Assembly (NCBI GenBank): GCA_031274995.1
Contig: JAISPJ010000033.1
Span: forward strand, 18,810-82,809
DNA: 64,000 bases
Direction: 5' to 3'
DNA from: Azoarcus sp.
GTDB lineage: Bacteria > Pseudomonadota > Gammaproteobacteria > Burkholderiales > Rhodocyclaceae
Positions 53,410-64,000 of the stretch are shown piece by piece. Both the position numbers and the translations under genes were made by a program. The notes under the pieces were generated by a model. The model did no database searches. It was not told where the DNA came from and saw nothing but the letters and a program-made list of their open reading frames with translations. The number at the start of each line of letters is the position of its first letter. The stretch's first letter is position 1.

Positions 53410-53627
53410 TGTTTTTCATTCTTTGCATCGGATGCTTCTGATTCTTCGCCCTCTGCTGAACCCGCTATCCGGTACTCTCCTGATGCCCAGGCTCCGAGGT
53501 CGATCTGCTTGCAGCGCACCGAACAGAAGGGGCGGTACGGGTTGACTCCGCTCCATTCGGTTTCCTTGCCACATCGGGGGCAGCGCACGAGGCGCCTCCC
53601 GGCTTCGGATACGTCGGGCGTGCTCAC
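53406..53627 (-). CDS. yacG: DNA gyrase inhibitor YacG-like zinc protein
   Basis: [44 protein letters not shown] start assumed. Confidence 0.93.
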   Translation of the reverse strand: MSTPDVSEAGRRLVRCPRCGKETEWSGVNPYRPFCSVRCKQIDLGAWASGEYRIAGSAEGEESEASDAKNEKQ

Positions 53628-53640
53628 GGACACGGAGCGT

Positions 53641-54396
53641 TTACAGGCCGCAGAAAGTGAGTTCAAACGGCAGGTCGCGCTCGAGCGGACGAGGGCGCAC
53701 CTGCGTTTCGGGCAACATGAAGCGGATGTTGAGCGCGTATTTGTTCGCGCTGATTTCGGGCACGGCCGCTTCGGTGCGGGCAATGCCGACACGGATCATC
53801 TGCGCGGTGCTGCCGCTCATGGGCATCTGGAACGTTCCCCCGCGCGCAACCTGCGATTCCATCCGCCCGCTTGAACGCAGCAGCCGCAGCACGATGGCCA
53901 GCGCCTCCCCGATGGGTTTCATCGGTTTGGCCCAGGCATCGAGGTCACGGTGGCGGCTTTGAGCGTCACGGCTGAGCCAATAGTGGTAGGAAGGCAGATC
54001 GAATTCGCATGCGCCGCCCGGAATGGAGGCGCGGTTGCGGATGCTCGTCAACCACTCGTTTTCGCGCAGGTGCTGGCCGAAGCGCCCTGTCATCGCCAGC
54101 AGGTTCGACGAGGCCTGTTCGATTTCCTTGAGGGCATCGCGGAGCGCGTCCTCGGAAATTTCCGGGTTATCGCGGAACGACAGCAATATCTGACGCTGTC
54201 TTTCAAGCTCCTGGACGAGATCGATCTTGAGGTCGGCGCGTCCGGCGACTTCGACGGTTTCAAACAGGGCAAGAATAGCCACATGGTGATGCAGTGGCTC
54301 GTCGCTATCGCGGAAATGGACGCTTCTCTGGAGCAAATCTTCCAGGCGCAGCAAAGTGCGGATGCGCTCGCTGAAGGGATATTCGTAAGTAATCAC
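53641..54396 (-). CDS. zapD: Cell division protein ZapD
   Basis: [28 protein letters not shown]...[29 protein letters not shown]. Confidence 0.94.
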   Translation of the reverse strand: MITYEYPFSERIRTLLRLEDLLQRSVHFRDSDEPLHHHVAILALFETVEVAGRADLKIDLVQELERQRQILLSFRDNPEISEDALRDALKEIEQASSNLLAMTGRFGQHLRENEWLTSIRNRASIPGGACEFDLPSYHYWLSRDAQSRHRDLDAWAKPMKPIGEALAIVLRLLRSSGRMESQVARGGTFQMPMSGSTAQMIRVGIARTEAAVPEISANKYALNIRFMLPETQVRPRPLERDLPFELTFCGL

Positions 54397-54493
54397 GCGC
54401 GTTCCGGGAAAAGAGTCAAGTCTTACGGCGATGCAGAGTAACAAACAACTTCGAACGCGAATGATAACACGCTATTCACAAAGGCGAATTGAG

Positions 54494-55150
54494 TCACTCC
54501 GGCCTCGAATTCGGGGATTTTGCCCGGCTTGCGGACGGCGTGGCGGCGGCAAGGGCAAGGTAGAGGGTATGCAGAGCGTCGACCCGCGCCTGAAGCGCAT
54601 CCAGCGTATTGCTGTTATCGATTATGTCATCAGCGATGGACAGCCTTGTTTCGCGGCTGGCCTGGGCGGCGAGAATGGCTTCGGTTTCGTCCTGCGAGTG
54701 TCCGTCGCGCGTGGCGGCCCTGGCGATTTGTAGTGCGCGCGGGCAGTCGACCACGCAGATACGGTCGCAATACCCGCGCCAACGGCCCGTCTCGGCCAGC
54801 AAGGGAACATCGATGACGACGTAAGGGCTACGGGCCGCGCTACAGCGGCGCAGGCCCTCGGTCTCGATCAGCGGATGCAGGATACTTTCGAGGCGCGCGC
54901 GCGCAACGGGATCGGCAAAAGCCAGCGCGCGCATACGGGGACGATCCAGCCCGCCGTCGGCGGCAATCACCGATTCACCAAAAGCGGCACGCAAAGCGGG
55001 AACCGCCACGCCACCGGACGCAGCCAGCTTGCGGGCAATGGCGTCGGTATCGACGATCTCAATGCCGTGACTGGCGAAACGTGCTGCCACCGTGCTTTTG
55101 CCGCTGCCAAGGCCACCAGTCAGACCTATTTTCAGGGCGACGCCACTCAT
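54494..55150 (-). CDS. coaE: Dephospho-CoA kinase
   Basis: KIGLTGGLGSGKSTVAARFASHGIEIVDTDAIARKL. Confidence 0.96.
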   Translation of the reverse strand: MSGVALKIGLTGGLGSGKSTVAARFASHGIEIVDTDAIARKLAASGGVAVPALRAAFGESVIAADGGLDRPRMRALAFADPVARARLESILHPLIETEGLRRCSAARSPYVVIDVPLLAETGRWRGYCDRICVVDCPRALQIARAATRDGHSQDETEAILAAQASRETRLSIADDIIDNSNTLDALQARVDALHTLYLALAAATPSASRAKSPNSRPE

Positions 55151-55827
55151 GGCGAGCACGGTTTGTGGCGTTTGGCAAAAGATTGCCCGCTCAGCACGGC
55201 TTCGGCCTTTTCCTTGCTGACAGTAGCTTCTATGCGGCGCTCCGTGGTGTTGCGGGGCTCGATACTGGCATTAATGCCTTTGGCGTTCATCGTTTCGAGA
55301 TGGCGTTCGGCGCCCTTGCGGTTCCTGAACGGTTCACCAAGCACGATCAGGAATTTGTTGTCTCCGGTTTCTTCTATTTGGATGCTGTTTTTTTCCACAC
55401 CCAATTCGACCATGTTGTCTGCCAGGATTTCAGCCGCTTCATTGGTACCCAAAGGCGGAGTGCGCACCACTCTCCATGTTGAGGCAACCTGAACGTCCCG
55501 CGTGGTAGTCTGAATATTCGCGGTAGAAAAGAGCGATATCAATTTGTTGTTCTGGACAGGGCTCAGGCCGCTCCATGCCAGGCAGGCCACGGACGGTTCC
55601 GTTGCTGTTGTTGTGTTTGCAGGAGCGACTGATGGAAACGTGTCACCGGTTTGCGCGGTTTCCGGCGGGGGCGTGTGTCCGAGAATATTGATGCGTTCCG
55701 GGTTTAATTCAATGGCAATCTTGCCTGATTCCACCGATGGGCCGAAACCGAGCCAGCCATGTGTGGCGGCGAAGAACAAGACATTGAGTAGCGCGAAAAG
55801 AATAAACAGGAAACGTGTCGTGGTCAT
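55147..55827 (-). CDS. SPOR-domain membrane protein
   Basis: N-terminal TM; C-terminal FLIVLGEPFRNRKGAERHLETMNAKGINASIEPRN. Confidence 0.65.
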   Translation of the reverse strand: MTTTRFLFILFALLNVLFFAATHGWLGFGPSVESGKIAIELNPERINILGHTPPPETAQTGDTFPSVAPANTTTATEPSVACLAWSGLSPVQNNKLISLFSTANIQTTTRDVQVASTWRVVRTPPLGTNEAAEILADNMVELGVEKNSIQIEETGDNKFLIVLGEPFRNRKGAERHLETMNAKGINASIEPRNTTERRIEATVSKEKAEAVLSGQSFAKRHKPCSP

Positions 55828-55833
55828 GGCATG

Positions 55834-56547
55834 TCAAGTGGCGCGCGCAATCTGGTGCAGGCCGTCGAGAACGAGGTTGTCGATCCTCTGGAAAGGAATG
55901 TCAAGCAATGGTTCGATTTCATCTGCTGCCCCGCCGCTTAACAGGCAAACGGCACCGGGGGCATCCATGTGGCGGAAAATGCGCCCGATCGCGCCCGCTT
56001 GCGCGTTGAGGCAGCCTGAGACGATGGCGTCGGCGGTATCACGCGGATGGTTGCGGTAACGTCCTCCCGTCGACGGCAATTGCGCCGTGCCATGACTGAG
56101 CGCCTGCCGCATCAGTTCCACTCCGGGCAGGATATGCCCGCCTGTGAAACGACCGTCCGCGCCCAGAATATCCAGTGTCGTCGCGGTTCCTGCCATGACG
56201 ACCAAAACGTCCCGGTTGCGGTGATGGCTGCGCGCACCGATCAGGGCTGCCCAACGATCCGCGCCGAGCCGCGAGGGATGTGTATACATGTTGTGAACGC
56301 CGCAACGTTGTGCGCCGGCGTTGATCCATTCCGGGGTGAGGCCCCGCCGGGCGATGATTGCCGCAATGGCTTCCCCCCTGACCGGGCCTGTCACGTTGCA
56401 GCCCAATACCCGTGTGATACCCGGCGTTTCGGTACAGACTGCCAGATCATTGGGCGCGTCATGCGTGCATGTGCCCGAAGCGTGGATGTTCTCGCCCACC
56501 AGACGCCATTTGATCCGGCTGTTGCCAGCGTCGATGAGCAGTATCAT
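55834..56547 (-). CDS. coaX: Type III pantothenate kinase
   Basis: MILLIDAGNSRIKWRLV...HPSRLGADRWAALIGARSH...GTATTLDILGADGRFTGGHILPG. Confidence 0.95.
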   Translation of the reverse strand: MILLIDAGNSRIKWRLVGENIHASGTCTHDAPNDLAVCTETPGITRVLGCNVTGPVRGEAIAAIIARRGLTPEWINAGAQRCGVHNMYTHPSRLGADRWAALIGARSHHRNRDVLVVMAGTATTLDILGADGRFTGGHILPGVELMRQALSHGTAQLPSTGGRYRNHPRDTADAIVSGCLNAQAGAIGRIFRHMDAPGAVCLLSGGAADEIEPLLDIPFQRIDNLVLDGLHQIARAT

Positions 56548-57374
56548 GGCGCGGTCCGCAGGGAAACGTCGCCCGCGTACACGCGATGCGTATCTTCATT
56601 GACGCGCACGAGCAGGGCACCCTCGTCGTCCACGCCCAGGCAAAGCCCTGCTATGTCCGACCCTTCGCCGCTGATTCGCACCGGCAAATTGGCAAAGGCG
56701 TTGCGCTGTTGCCAAGCGTTGCGCAACAGGCCAAAGCCTGTACCGGCGTAAGTCGTGAGCACAGGATGGAGTTCGGACAGGATGGCGGCGAGCAGCGCCT
56801 CGCACGTTGGCGGCTTGCCCAGTTCTCGGGCCAGGTCGGTCACGTCACCTTCCTGGCCGGGAATTGCGGCGTCTGCGGGCAGGGCGAGGTTCAGGCCAAT
56901 ACCGATGATCGCCGTGAGCGCCCTTCCACGTTCCGGAAATACTTCCACCAGTACGCCGGCGAGTTTCGCGCCATGCACGAGCACGTCGTTGGGCCATTTG
57001 AGGGTGACGGCGGCAACACCAAGTTTTTCGAGCGTACACGCCAAGGCCAGCCCGACTGCCAGAGACAATCCGGCGGGCGCAGGCGTGTCCGGGGCGAAAC
57101 GCCACAGCACCGAAAACGTCAGGCTCGCCCCCGGCCAGGCCAGCCATTGCCGCCCGCGCCGCCCGCGTCCGGCGCTTTGCCGCGTGGCGACAAGTACATG
57201 CGTTCGCCCGTCGTTTTTGGGAGGCGAATCCAGCAGGACGGAATTGGTTGATGCGCACTCCTCTACCCAGTCAATGTCGAAAGCCGTCGCGAGCGAACCC
57301 AATGCCGCAGTGAGCGCGGCCAGATCGGGGGCAGGGAGGGGGGAGAGGAATGTATTCATGGGAGAGCGGCGCAC
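56544..57374 (-). CDS. birA: Biotin-[acetyl-CoA-carboxylase] ligase
   Basis: ATRQSAGRGRRGRQWLAWPGASLTFSVLWRF...LKWPNDVLVHGAKLAGVLVE. Confidence 0.94.
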   Translation of the reverse strand: MRRSPMNTFLSPLPAPDLAALTAALGSLATAFDIDWVEECASTNSVLLDSPPKNDGRTHVLVATRQSAGRGRRGRQWLAWPGASLTFSVLWRFAPDTPAPAGLSLAVGLALACTLEKLGVAAVTLKWPNDVLVHGAKLAGVLVEVFPERGRALTAIIGIGLNLALPADAAIPGQEGDVTDLARELGKPPTCEALLAAILSELHPVLTTYAGTGFGLLRNAWQQRNAFANLPVRISGEGSDIAGLCLGVDDEGALLVRVNEDTHRVYAGDVSLRTAP

Positions 57375-57432
57375 AAGATTATTATTACATCTACGAAGAC
57401 GGACGGCACGGAGAGGTGCATCACGCTTCGAA

Positions 57433-58434
57433 TCACAATTTTTCTGTCAAGCGTTCGATCATCTTCCAGACCGCTTCGATTTGCGGCGCGTCGCGGGTAT
57501 GGTAAGCGGAGCCGGTGTAGCCCCACCAGTCCCAACAGCCGTTCGCATCCCTGGCATTGGAGGTTTGCGGATAGAGAACGAGCAGGCGGTTGGTTTCAGC
57601 CCATTCGTTGTAACCGGACTGATGGGCCCAGGTCTCTCCTGCTGTGGCGACGTTCTGGCGGCAACCGTGGAAAGCGACGTGGATACGGCAGCCGCCGACG
57701 CGGCAGGCAGCCGGGATATAGACATAAGCGGTATCGTTCATGCCCGCTTCCCGCCGGGCGAACCCGGACTGGTCGAATGCGAGCAGTTCGCCGTTTGCCG
57801 CTTGCGCCTTGGGGCGCAATTCGCCGAGCAGGTGCGCGAGCAGACGGCCAGGCGCGTCGAAATCACCACAATGATTGATGTAGGGCGGTCCCGTTAGCCC
57901 GCAGGCGATTTTCGCCGAGGGGACAATCATGGCGTGACCGGCATCCGGCAGGCGCTCATAGGCGACGGACGATTCGGGCAGCCATTGCAGGTAAAACGCG
58001 CGGGCGGCATCCACGACGGCGCTTTTCACCATGCCGTCTCTCCCGCCGGAGAACAGCCAGACCCGGCTGCCACGCAAGCCTTCCAACGGGTCGATGTGCC
58101 CGGCTGCCGCCTGTTTTTCGGCTTCCGCCCGTAATTTGTCCGGCTTGGGAGGAGGCGTGAAGAAATTGGGCGATATGCAGGACGACAGGGCTTTGAGGAC
58201 GCTTCCCCCGGCGCAGTAGTATGGCCCTCCTGCCAGGATGCCTGCTCCGCGTACCCGTGCGGAATGCGCGACGTGGAATTGCGCCGCCATGAACGCGCCC
58301 GAAGAAAACCCTGAGACGGTCACGTTTTCGGATTTGGCGGCCAGAGCGGGTAGCGGTTCGGCAGCATGGACAACGGCGAAGGAGAAGAAGCACGCTGCCG
58401 CGAAGCCGGCAAAGCGTGCCTTGGTCTGCTTCAT
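57433..58434 (-). CDS. Secreted PHB/PHA depolymerase-family esterase
   Basis: Signal peptide; VTVSGFSSGAFMAAQFHVAHS...CRIHVAFHGCRQNVATAGETWAHQSGYNEWAETNRLLVLYPQT. Confidence 0.88.
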   Translation of the reverse strand: MKQTKARFAGFAAACFFSFAVVHAAEPLPALAAKSENVTVSGFSSGAFMAAQFHVAHSARVRGAGILAGGPYYCAGGSVLKALSSCISPNFFTPPPKPDKLRAEAEKQAAAGHIDPLEGLRGSRVWLFSGGRDGMVKSAVVDAARAFYLQWLPESSVAYERLPDAGHAMIVPSAKIACGLTGPPYINHCGDFDAPGRLLAHLLGELRPKAQAANGELLAFDQSGFARREAGMNDTAYVYIPAACRVGGCRIHVAFHGCRQNVATAGETWAHQSGYNEWAETNRLLVLYPQTSNARDANGCWDWWGYTGSAYHTRDAPQIEAVWKMIERLTEKL

Positions 58435-60149
58435 GTGGAATGCCCGTCCTGTTCTACAGGACGGAAGCGTTCGACGACGTGGTTGCTCATGCTCTTGGCA
58501 AGTTCTTCCTCGCCGTAAAAGATCTTGTCGATGCCTTCGCCGTGCAGCAGGCGGGATTCTTCTTCGCTGTGGGTGCGCACCACGATTTCGATGTCAGGGT
58601 TCAGCGTGCGCGCCGCTTCGGCCATCTTGTGCACATCCAATGGGGAGGGCGTGGCGACCACCAGTATGGCGGCGTTGGCGATGTGGGCCTGGATCAGAAC
58701 GGCGGGATCGATTGCGTCGCCATATACGGCGGCTTTTCCTTTTTTGCGCAGATCCTCCACGCATTCACGGTTTTGTTCCGCCACCACGTAGGGGATGTTG
58801 CGTTCTTCGAGCGCTTGGGCGATGCGCTGCCCAACCCGGCCATAACCTACCAGCACCACTTGGCCTTCCAGGTATTTGCGGTCGGTGCTCATCGGCAACT
58901 GCGCGTAAGGTTCCTCGCGCTGCTCGAGATTGCGCACGAATTCAAATCGAGCCAGCAGCCACCGTTTCAACGGATTGACCGCCATGAACATCACTGGATT
59001 GAGGGCGATGGAAATCAATGCCCCGGCCAGGACCAGACTTTGGGTTTCCTCCGGCATCAGTTTCACACGGACGGCTTCTGCGGCGAGGATGAAAGAGAAT
59101 TCGCCAATCTGCGCCAGACTGGCGGCAACCGTCAGGGCCGTGTTCATCGGGTAACGGAAGGCCAGCACCAGAAAGACGGCGGCCAGCGTCTTGCCCAGCA
59201 TGATGATCCCGACCACCGCAAGCACACGCAAGGGTTGTTCCACCAGAATCAAGGGTTTGAACAGCATTCCGACCGCGACAAAAAACAGCACGGAGAAGGC
59301 GTCCCGGAAAGGCAAAGACTCCTCCGCCGCGCGATGGCTGAGCTTCGATTCCCGCAACACCATGCCCGCGAAGAATGCGCCAAGGGCGGGAGACACGTTG
59401 AACAGCACCAGCGCGCCATAGGCAATACCGATGGCAATAGAGACGACCGCCAGGGTGAAGAGCTCACGTGAGCCGGTGCGTGCCACCTGCCACAGCAACC
59501 AGGGAATGACCCGCTGACCTGCCACCAGCATCAAAAAGATGAAGGCTGCCACGTACAGTATGGTCTTTGTGAGCATTGCCCAGAGCGAACCCTGTGTCCC
59601 GAGGGTTTCGATCCCGCCGCTGTCGCCAAGATACAGCTTTGCGAGGGGCGGCAGCAGCACCAGTGCCAGCACCGTGGCCAGGTCTTCCACCACCAGCCAG
59701 CCCACCGCAATGCGCCCGTTCATGGTTTCCAGTATGCCGCGCGTCTCCAGCGCCTTGATTAGCACGACCGTGCTGGCGCAGGACAGGGACAATCCAAACA
59801 CGAGTGCTTCGCCGTGGTTCCATCCCCAGAATTCCGAGACAATCATGCCCAGGATAGTTGCCAACCCCATCTGGGCTACCGCACCCGGAACGGCGATGCG
59901 TTTGACCGACATCAAATCGCCGAGCGAGAAATGCAGCCCCACCCCGAACATCAGCAACATCACGCCAAGTTCCGAGAGCTGGTTGGCAATCTCCTGGTCT
60001 CCCACAAAGCCCGGTGTTGCCGGCCCGATGATGATGCCCGCGAGCAGGTAGCCCACAAGAGCGGGGATGCGCAGGCGCTCGGCGATGAAACCCAGTATCA
60101 GGGCCATGCCGAAACCAAAAGCGATTGTCGAGATCAAGTGGTGTTCCAT
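58431..60149 (-). CDS. Kef-type cation/proton antiporter with RCK/TrkA-N domain (YbaL-like)
   Basis: LGFIAERLRIPALVGYLLAGIIIGPATPGFVGD...GQVVLVGYGRVGQRIAQALEERNIPYVVAEQN. Confidence 0.94.
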   Translation of the reverse strand: MEHHLISTIAFGFGMALILGFIAERLRIPALVGYLLAGIIIGPATPGFVGDQEIANQLSELGVMLLMFGVGLHFSLGDLMSVKRIAVPGAVAQMGLATILGMIVSEFWGWNHGEALVFGLSLSCASTVVLIKALETRGILETMNGRIAVGWLVVEDLATVLALVLLPPLAKLYLGDSGGIETLGTQGSLWAMLTKTILYVAAFIFLMLVAGQRVIPWLLWQVARTGSRELFTLAVVSIAIGIAYGALVLFNVSPALGAFFAGMVLRESKLSHRAAEESLPFRDAFSVLFFVAVGMLFKPLILVEQPLRVLAVVGIIMLGKTLAAVFLVLAFRYPMNTALTVAASLAQIGEFSFILAAEAVRVKLMPEETQSLVLAGALISIALNPVMFMAVNPLKRWLLARFEFVRNLEQREEPYAQLPMSTDRKYLEGQVVLVGYGRVGQRIAQALEERNIPYVVAEQNRECVEDLRKKGKAAVYGDAIDPAVLIQAHIANAAILVVATPSPLDVHKMAEAARTLNPDIEIVVRTHSEEESRLLHGEGIDKIFYGEEELAKSMSNHVVERFRPVEQDGHST

Positions 60150-60300
60150 ACGCTGGATTCTTACATATCTGGCGTTAAACCTTATAATTCTATTTCATTA
60201 ACAATAGTATCAGGGGGTTGAACCCTCTTTTTTCAGGAAAAGCGACGCCTTTTCCGTACCACGTACCATATTGTCCGACCATGCCGGAACTGTGAAACCC

Positions 60301-61590
60301 ATGACACCACAACGCATTCTTACCGGTATTACCCCCTCGGGAACGCCTCACCTCGGCAACTACGCGGGTGCAATCCGTCCAGCGGTAGAAGCCAGCCAGC
60401 GTCCTGGCGTCGAGAGCTTCTACTTCCTCTCCGACTACCACGCGCTCATCAAGACCGCCAATCCTGAACGGGTACAGCGCTCCACACTGGAAATCGCCGC
60501 TACTTGGCTGGCCGCCGGGCTGCGCCCGGAGCGCGCGTGGTTCTACCGCCAGTCCGATGTTCCCGAAATCACTGAACTTGCCTGGCTGCTTGCCTGCGTG
60601 ACCGGCAAGGGGCTGCTCAACCGTGCGCACGCCTACAAGGCTGCCGTCGACAAGAACCTTGCCGAAGCCGAAGAGCCGGACGCCGGGGTGACAATGGGAC
60701 TGTTCATGTATCCTGTGCTGATGGCCGCCGATATCCTTATGTTCAACGCGCACAAGGTTCCCGTAGGGCGCGATCAGGTCCAGCACCTGGAAATGGCGCG
60801 CGACATCGCCGCGAGTTTCAACCATCGCTACGGCGAATACTTTGTATTGCCTGAAGCGGCGGTTGACGAATCCGTCGCAACGCTGCCGGGGCTGGACGGG
60901 CAGAAGATGAGCAAGAGTTACGACAACATCATTCCGCTCTTTGCTTCCCGAAACATGTTGAAAAAACTGGTATTTGGCGTTGTTACCGACTCGAAGGCCC
61001 CCGGCGAGCCGAAAGAGACTGAAGGTTCCGCGCTGTTCCAACTCTTTCAGGCATTTGCCACGCCCGCCGAAACCGAAACGATGCGCGCCCGCTTCACGGA
61101 GGGCATCGCTTGGGGAGAAGCCAAGGAAGCCCTCTTCCAAAAACTGGAATCGGTCATTGCGCCGATGCGGGTACGCTACGAAGAATTGATCGCCGAACCT
61201 GCGCGCATTGAACAGGTGTTGAAGAGCGGCGCGGCGGCGCTACGCGCGAAATACGCGGCCCCTTTCATTGCCCGCCTGCGCGAAGCCACCGGATTGCGCA
61301 AGCTTGACCAACTTCCCGTGATACCTGCGGATTCACGCGCAAAACCCAAGGCACAAGCCAAACCCCAATTCAAGCAATACCGCGAGGCGGATGGGCTCTT
61401 CTACTTCAAGCTCGTTGACGGCGATGGCCGTCTGTGCCTGCAAAGCCGGGGCTTTGCTTCTGCCCGCGAGGCCGGGCAGGCCGTAGCGGGCATTAAAAAC
61501 AACGAAGGCTACAGTCAATGGGGCGTACCTGCGCCCGGCGCGAGCGAGGTCGACATCCGGCAGGCCATTGATGCTCTCCGCGCAGATTGA
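60301..61590 (+). CDS. trpS: Tryptophanyl-tRNA synthetase
   Basis: [33 protein letters not shown]...[19 protein letters not shown]. Confidence 0.96.
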   Translation: MTPQRILTGITPSGTPHLGNYAGAIRPAVEASQRPGVESFYFLSDYHALIKTANPERVQRSTLEIAATWLAAGLRPERAWFYRQSDVPEITELAWLLACVTGKGLLNRAHAYKAAVDKNLAEAEEPDAGVTMGLFMYPVLMAADILMFNAHKVPVGRDQVQHLEMARDIAASFNHRYGEYFVLPEAAVDESVATLPGLDGQKMSKSYDNIIPLFASRNMLKKLVFGVVTDSKAPGEPKETEGSALFQLFQAFATPAETETMRARFTEGIAWGEAKEALFQKLESVIAPMRVRYEELIAEPARIEQVLKSGAAALRAKYAAPFIARLREATGLRKLDQLPVIPADSRAKPKAQAKPQFKQYREADGLFYFKLVDGDGRLCLQSRGFASAREAGQAVAGIKNNEGYSQWGVPAPGASEVDIRQAIDALRAD

Positions 61591-62614
61591 CGCTGATTTG
61601 ACAGCGTTGAACACCTTCGGGCTGCCCGCGCGGGCGAGGTATCTGCTGCGTGTGCGTTCAGAAGAAGAAGCGCGACAGGCGCACGTCTTCCTTGCGGGCC
61701 GTCCGGGGGGCGTTCCCGGTTCGAGCGTGATTCTGGGTGGCGGCAGTAACCTCGTCCTGCGCGGCGAACCGCTCGATATCGTCCTCAAAGTCGAAATTCC
61801 CGGACGGCGCAGGCTTGATGAAACCTCCTCGTCCACATCCGTCCTCGTCGAAGCGGGGGCGGGCGAAAACTGGCACGATTTCGTCCGCTGGACGCTCGAT
61901 CAGGGCTGGCCGGGGCTGGAAAATCTCTCCTTCATCCCCGGAACCGTGGGGGCGGCCCCTGTCCAGAACATCGGCGCTTACGGCCTGGAAGTGGCCGAAC
62001 GCATCGAATCGCTCGACGCACTGGACCTCGCCAGCGGCGAGTTCAGGCAATTCGATTCCGCCGCCTGCCGGTTTGATTACCGCGACAGCGTTTTCAAGCG
62101 CCAACCGGGGCGCTGGCTCATTACGGCAGTGCGCTTTCGCCTGCCGCTCGATTGGCAGCCCCTTACCCGCTACGGCGAACTTGCGTGCGAACTGGCCGGA
62201 CACGGTTTCAACGATTCCAGCCCTCCCTCTCCCCTCCAGGTGTCGGACGCCGTTATCGCGCTGCGACGGCGCAAACTGCCCGACCCTGCCGAACTCGGCA
62301 GCGCGGGCAGCTTCTTCAAAAATCCCGCCATCGAGGCTGGACGATGCGCGGCCCTGCTTACCGCCCATCCCGACTTACCGCATTACCCGCAGTCCGATGG
62401 CCGGGAAAAACTCGCTGCCGGGTGGCTGATTGAACAATGCGGCTGGAAGGGACGCCGCCTCGGCCCCGTGGGTTGCCACGTCCAGCACGCGCTCGTCCTT
62501 GTTAACCACGGTGGCGCGACCGGCGCAGACATACTGCGGCTGGCCGCGAGCATCCAGAACGACGTATTCAGGCGCTTCGGCGTGGAACTGGAGCCGGAGC
62601 CTGTGTTTGTATAG
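61571..62614 (+). CDS. murB: UDP-N-acetylmuramate dehydrogenase
   Basis: [27 protein letters not shown]...[13 protein letters not shown]...[22 protein letters not shown]...[10 protein letters not shown]. Confidence 0.96.
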   Translation: MLSAQIDADLTALNTFGLPARARYLLRVRSEEEARQAHVFLAGRPGGVPGSSVILGGGSNLVLRGEPLDIVLKVEIPGRRRLDETSSSTSVLVEAGAGENWHDFVRWTLDQGWPGLENLSFIPGTVGAAPVQNIGAYGLEVAERIESLDALDLASGEFRQFDSAACRFDYRDSVFKRQPGRWLITAVRFRLPLDWQPLTRYGELACELAGHGFNDSSPPSPLQVSDAVIALRRRKLPDPAELGSAGSFFKNPAIEAGRCAALLTAHPDLPHYPQSDGREKLAAGWLIEQCGWKGRRLGPVGCHVQHALVLVNHGGATGADILRLAASIQNDVFRRFGVELEPEPVFV

Positions 62615-62615
62615 C

Positions 62616-63431
62616 ATGTCAACATATGCAATCGGCGACATCCAGGGCTGTTACGGCGCATTGCGGCGCCTGCTTGATCTTTGCTCGTTCAATCCCGCCG
62701 CCGACCGGCTCTGGCTCGTTGGCGATCTCGTCAATCGCGGCCCGGAATCGCTCCAGGTGCTGCGTTTCGTCGCAGGCCTCGGAGATGCCGTCACCGTTGT
62801 GCTCGGCAATCATGATCTCTACCTGTTGATGCTCCACGCCGGTCTCGGCTCCCGAAAGGCCGGCGACAATCTGAACGACATCCTGACCGCGCCGGACTGC
62901 GACGAACTGCTGCATTGGCTTGTCCGTCGCCCCCTGCTGTACGTCGAAGACCAATATGTGCTCGTGCACGCGGGGCTGCTGCCACAATGGACAGTCCCCA
63001 AAGCCCGGGCGCTGGCCGAAGAAGTTCAGGCCGCGCTTACAGGCAGGAATTCGAAAAATTTTCTCCTGCACCTCATGGGCAGCCGACCGGATCACTGGGA
63101 AGACCGCCTCAGGGGGTGGGGTCGCCTGCGTGTCATTGTCAACGCCTTCACGCGCATGCGTTTCTGCACTCCCGAGGGTCACATGGTGATGCGCGCCAAA
63201 GGCTCTCCAGATACTGCTCCCGAAGGCACCTTCCCATGGTTTGCGCTTCCGGGGCGTGCCAACCGTACCCACACCATCATTTTCGGCCACTGGTCAGCGC
63301 TGGGTTTTTACCGCGAAAAAGGCTTGATCGCCCTCGATTCCGGCTATGTATGGGGTGGCCCGCTCACCGCGCTGCGGATTGAAGATGGCGAAGTTTTTCA
63401 AGTCACTGTGAATTACAACGATAAACGCTAA
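62616..63431 (+). CDS. apaH: Symmetrical bis(5'-nucleosyl)-tetraphosphatase
   Basis: MSTYAIGDIQGCYGALRRLLDLCSFNPAADRLWLVGDLVNRGPESLQVLRFV...VVLGNHDLYLL. Confidence 0.96.
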   Translation: MSTYAIGDIQGCYGALRRLLDLCSFNPAADRLWLVGDLVNRGPESLQVLRFVAGLGDAVTVVLGNHDLYLLMLHAGLGSRKAGDNLNDILTAPDCDELLHWLVRRPLLYVEDQYVLVHAGLLPQWTVPKARALAEEVQAALTGRNSKNFLLHLMGSRPDHWEDRLRGWGRLRVIVNAFTRMRFCTPEGHMVMRAKGSPDTAPEGTFPWFALPGRANRTHTIIFGHWSALGFYREKGLIALDSGYVWGGPLTALRIEDGEVFQVTVNYNDKR

Positions 63432-63441
63432 AAATTCGCCT

Positions 63442-63999
63442 TTACCGTGTTTGCTGGTTGTGCTGCTGGTCGTGCGAAACTTGCCTTTCTTCCCGGATTT
63501 CCACGCCGGGGATCGGCTCGCCCCGCTCGATGTGCGCGGCAATATTGTGGCGCACCCGCGCCATGATGAAATTGCTGTGCTGGCGCATTGCGCTGTCCGT
63601 CTCCACCTTTGCCTCTATTGCCCGCAGGCTGGCGTAGGCGGGGGCAAGTTCCGGGTGTTGCTGTACCGCCTGGTCAATCGGCTCGCGCCGGAAAACTTCA
63701 GCGGCCAGCCCCGCCTTTGCCTGCTTTTGCAGGTTCTCCATATAGGCAAATTCTTGCGCCGAAGCATTACGTTCTGGCCGTGCCATCAGCTTTGCAAGGG
63801 TCTCAAAACCCTTTACGTATTCCCGGCGCTCATGCAAGGTCATTTCACGGCTGCGCTCGAATTCGAGTGCTTCGCGGGCTTGAGGTGTTTTCGCCCATTG
63901 CCCGTGCTGAAGTTCGTTTGAATACACAACTTCAGCCCCGCGCCGGTAGATGGTCATGCGGTCGGCCAGCTTCTCGCGCTCGATGCGCTCGACAGTCAC
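63442..63999 (-). CDS. C-terminal part of a charged KfrB/relaxase-associated-like protein, runs off window end
   Basis: ...VFRREPIDQAVQQHPELAPAYASLRAIEAKVETDSAMRQHSNFIMARVRHNIAAHIERGEPIPGVEIREERQ; minus-strand frame open to the window edge. Confidence 0.4.
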   Translation of the reverse strand: MTVERIEREKLADRMTIYRRGAEVVYSNELQHGQWAKTPQAREALEFERSREMTLHERREYVKGFETLAKLMARPERNASAQEFAYMENLQKQAKAGLAAEVFRREPIDQAVQQHPELAPAYASLRAIEAKVETDSAMRQHSNFIMARVRHNIAAHIERGEPIPGVEIREERQVSHDQQHNQQTR

Positions 64000-64000
64000 G

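Overview
This 64 kb window is bacterial chromosome, probably Betaproteobacteria and Rhodocyclales-like. That placement is inferred from gene content and protein style, not from a search. The core is a replication-origin-proximal region: hemE, priA, dnaA-dnaN-gyrB and lysS. Around it are housekeeping genes (argH, fumarase, scpA/scpB/rluB, coaE/coaX/birA/zapD/yacG, trpS/murB/apaH, oxyR/dps, htrA, tal, sod). Accessory content is concentrated in three places. (1) About 2.3-5.5 kb is a tRNA-bounded scar with a recombinase remnant, a HigBA-like toxin-antitoxin pair, a phage-type lysozyme, two copies of an unannotated ~30-aa hydrophobic ORF on the minus strand, and an HsdR-like remnant. (2) About 5.5-12.5 kb is a compact cluster with overlapping start/stop codons: paired SMR-type half-transporters, a DegT aminotransferase, a GNAT, an arginase-fold protein, an alpha/beta hydrolase, a class III aminotransferase and a HAD phosphatase. 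(3) At 44.3-46.4 kb there is an orphan P-loop NTPase with C-terminal helical repeats. The strongest leads are the duplicated small membrane ORF, an AmpG-type permease with an MlaC-like domain inserted in a periplasmic loop, the uncharacterised 5.5-12.5 kb cluster, and a hemE-priA intergenic region with two consensus DnaA boxes that could be oriC. All assignments come from reading the sequence; no database searches were run.
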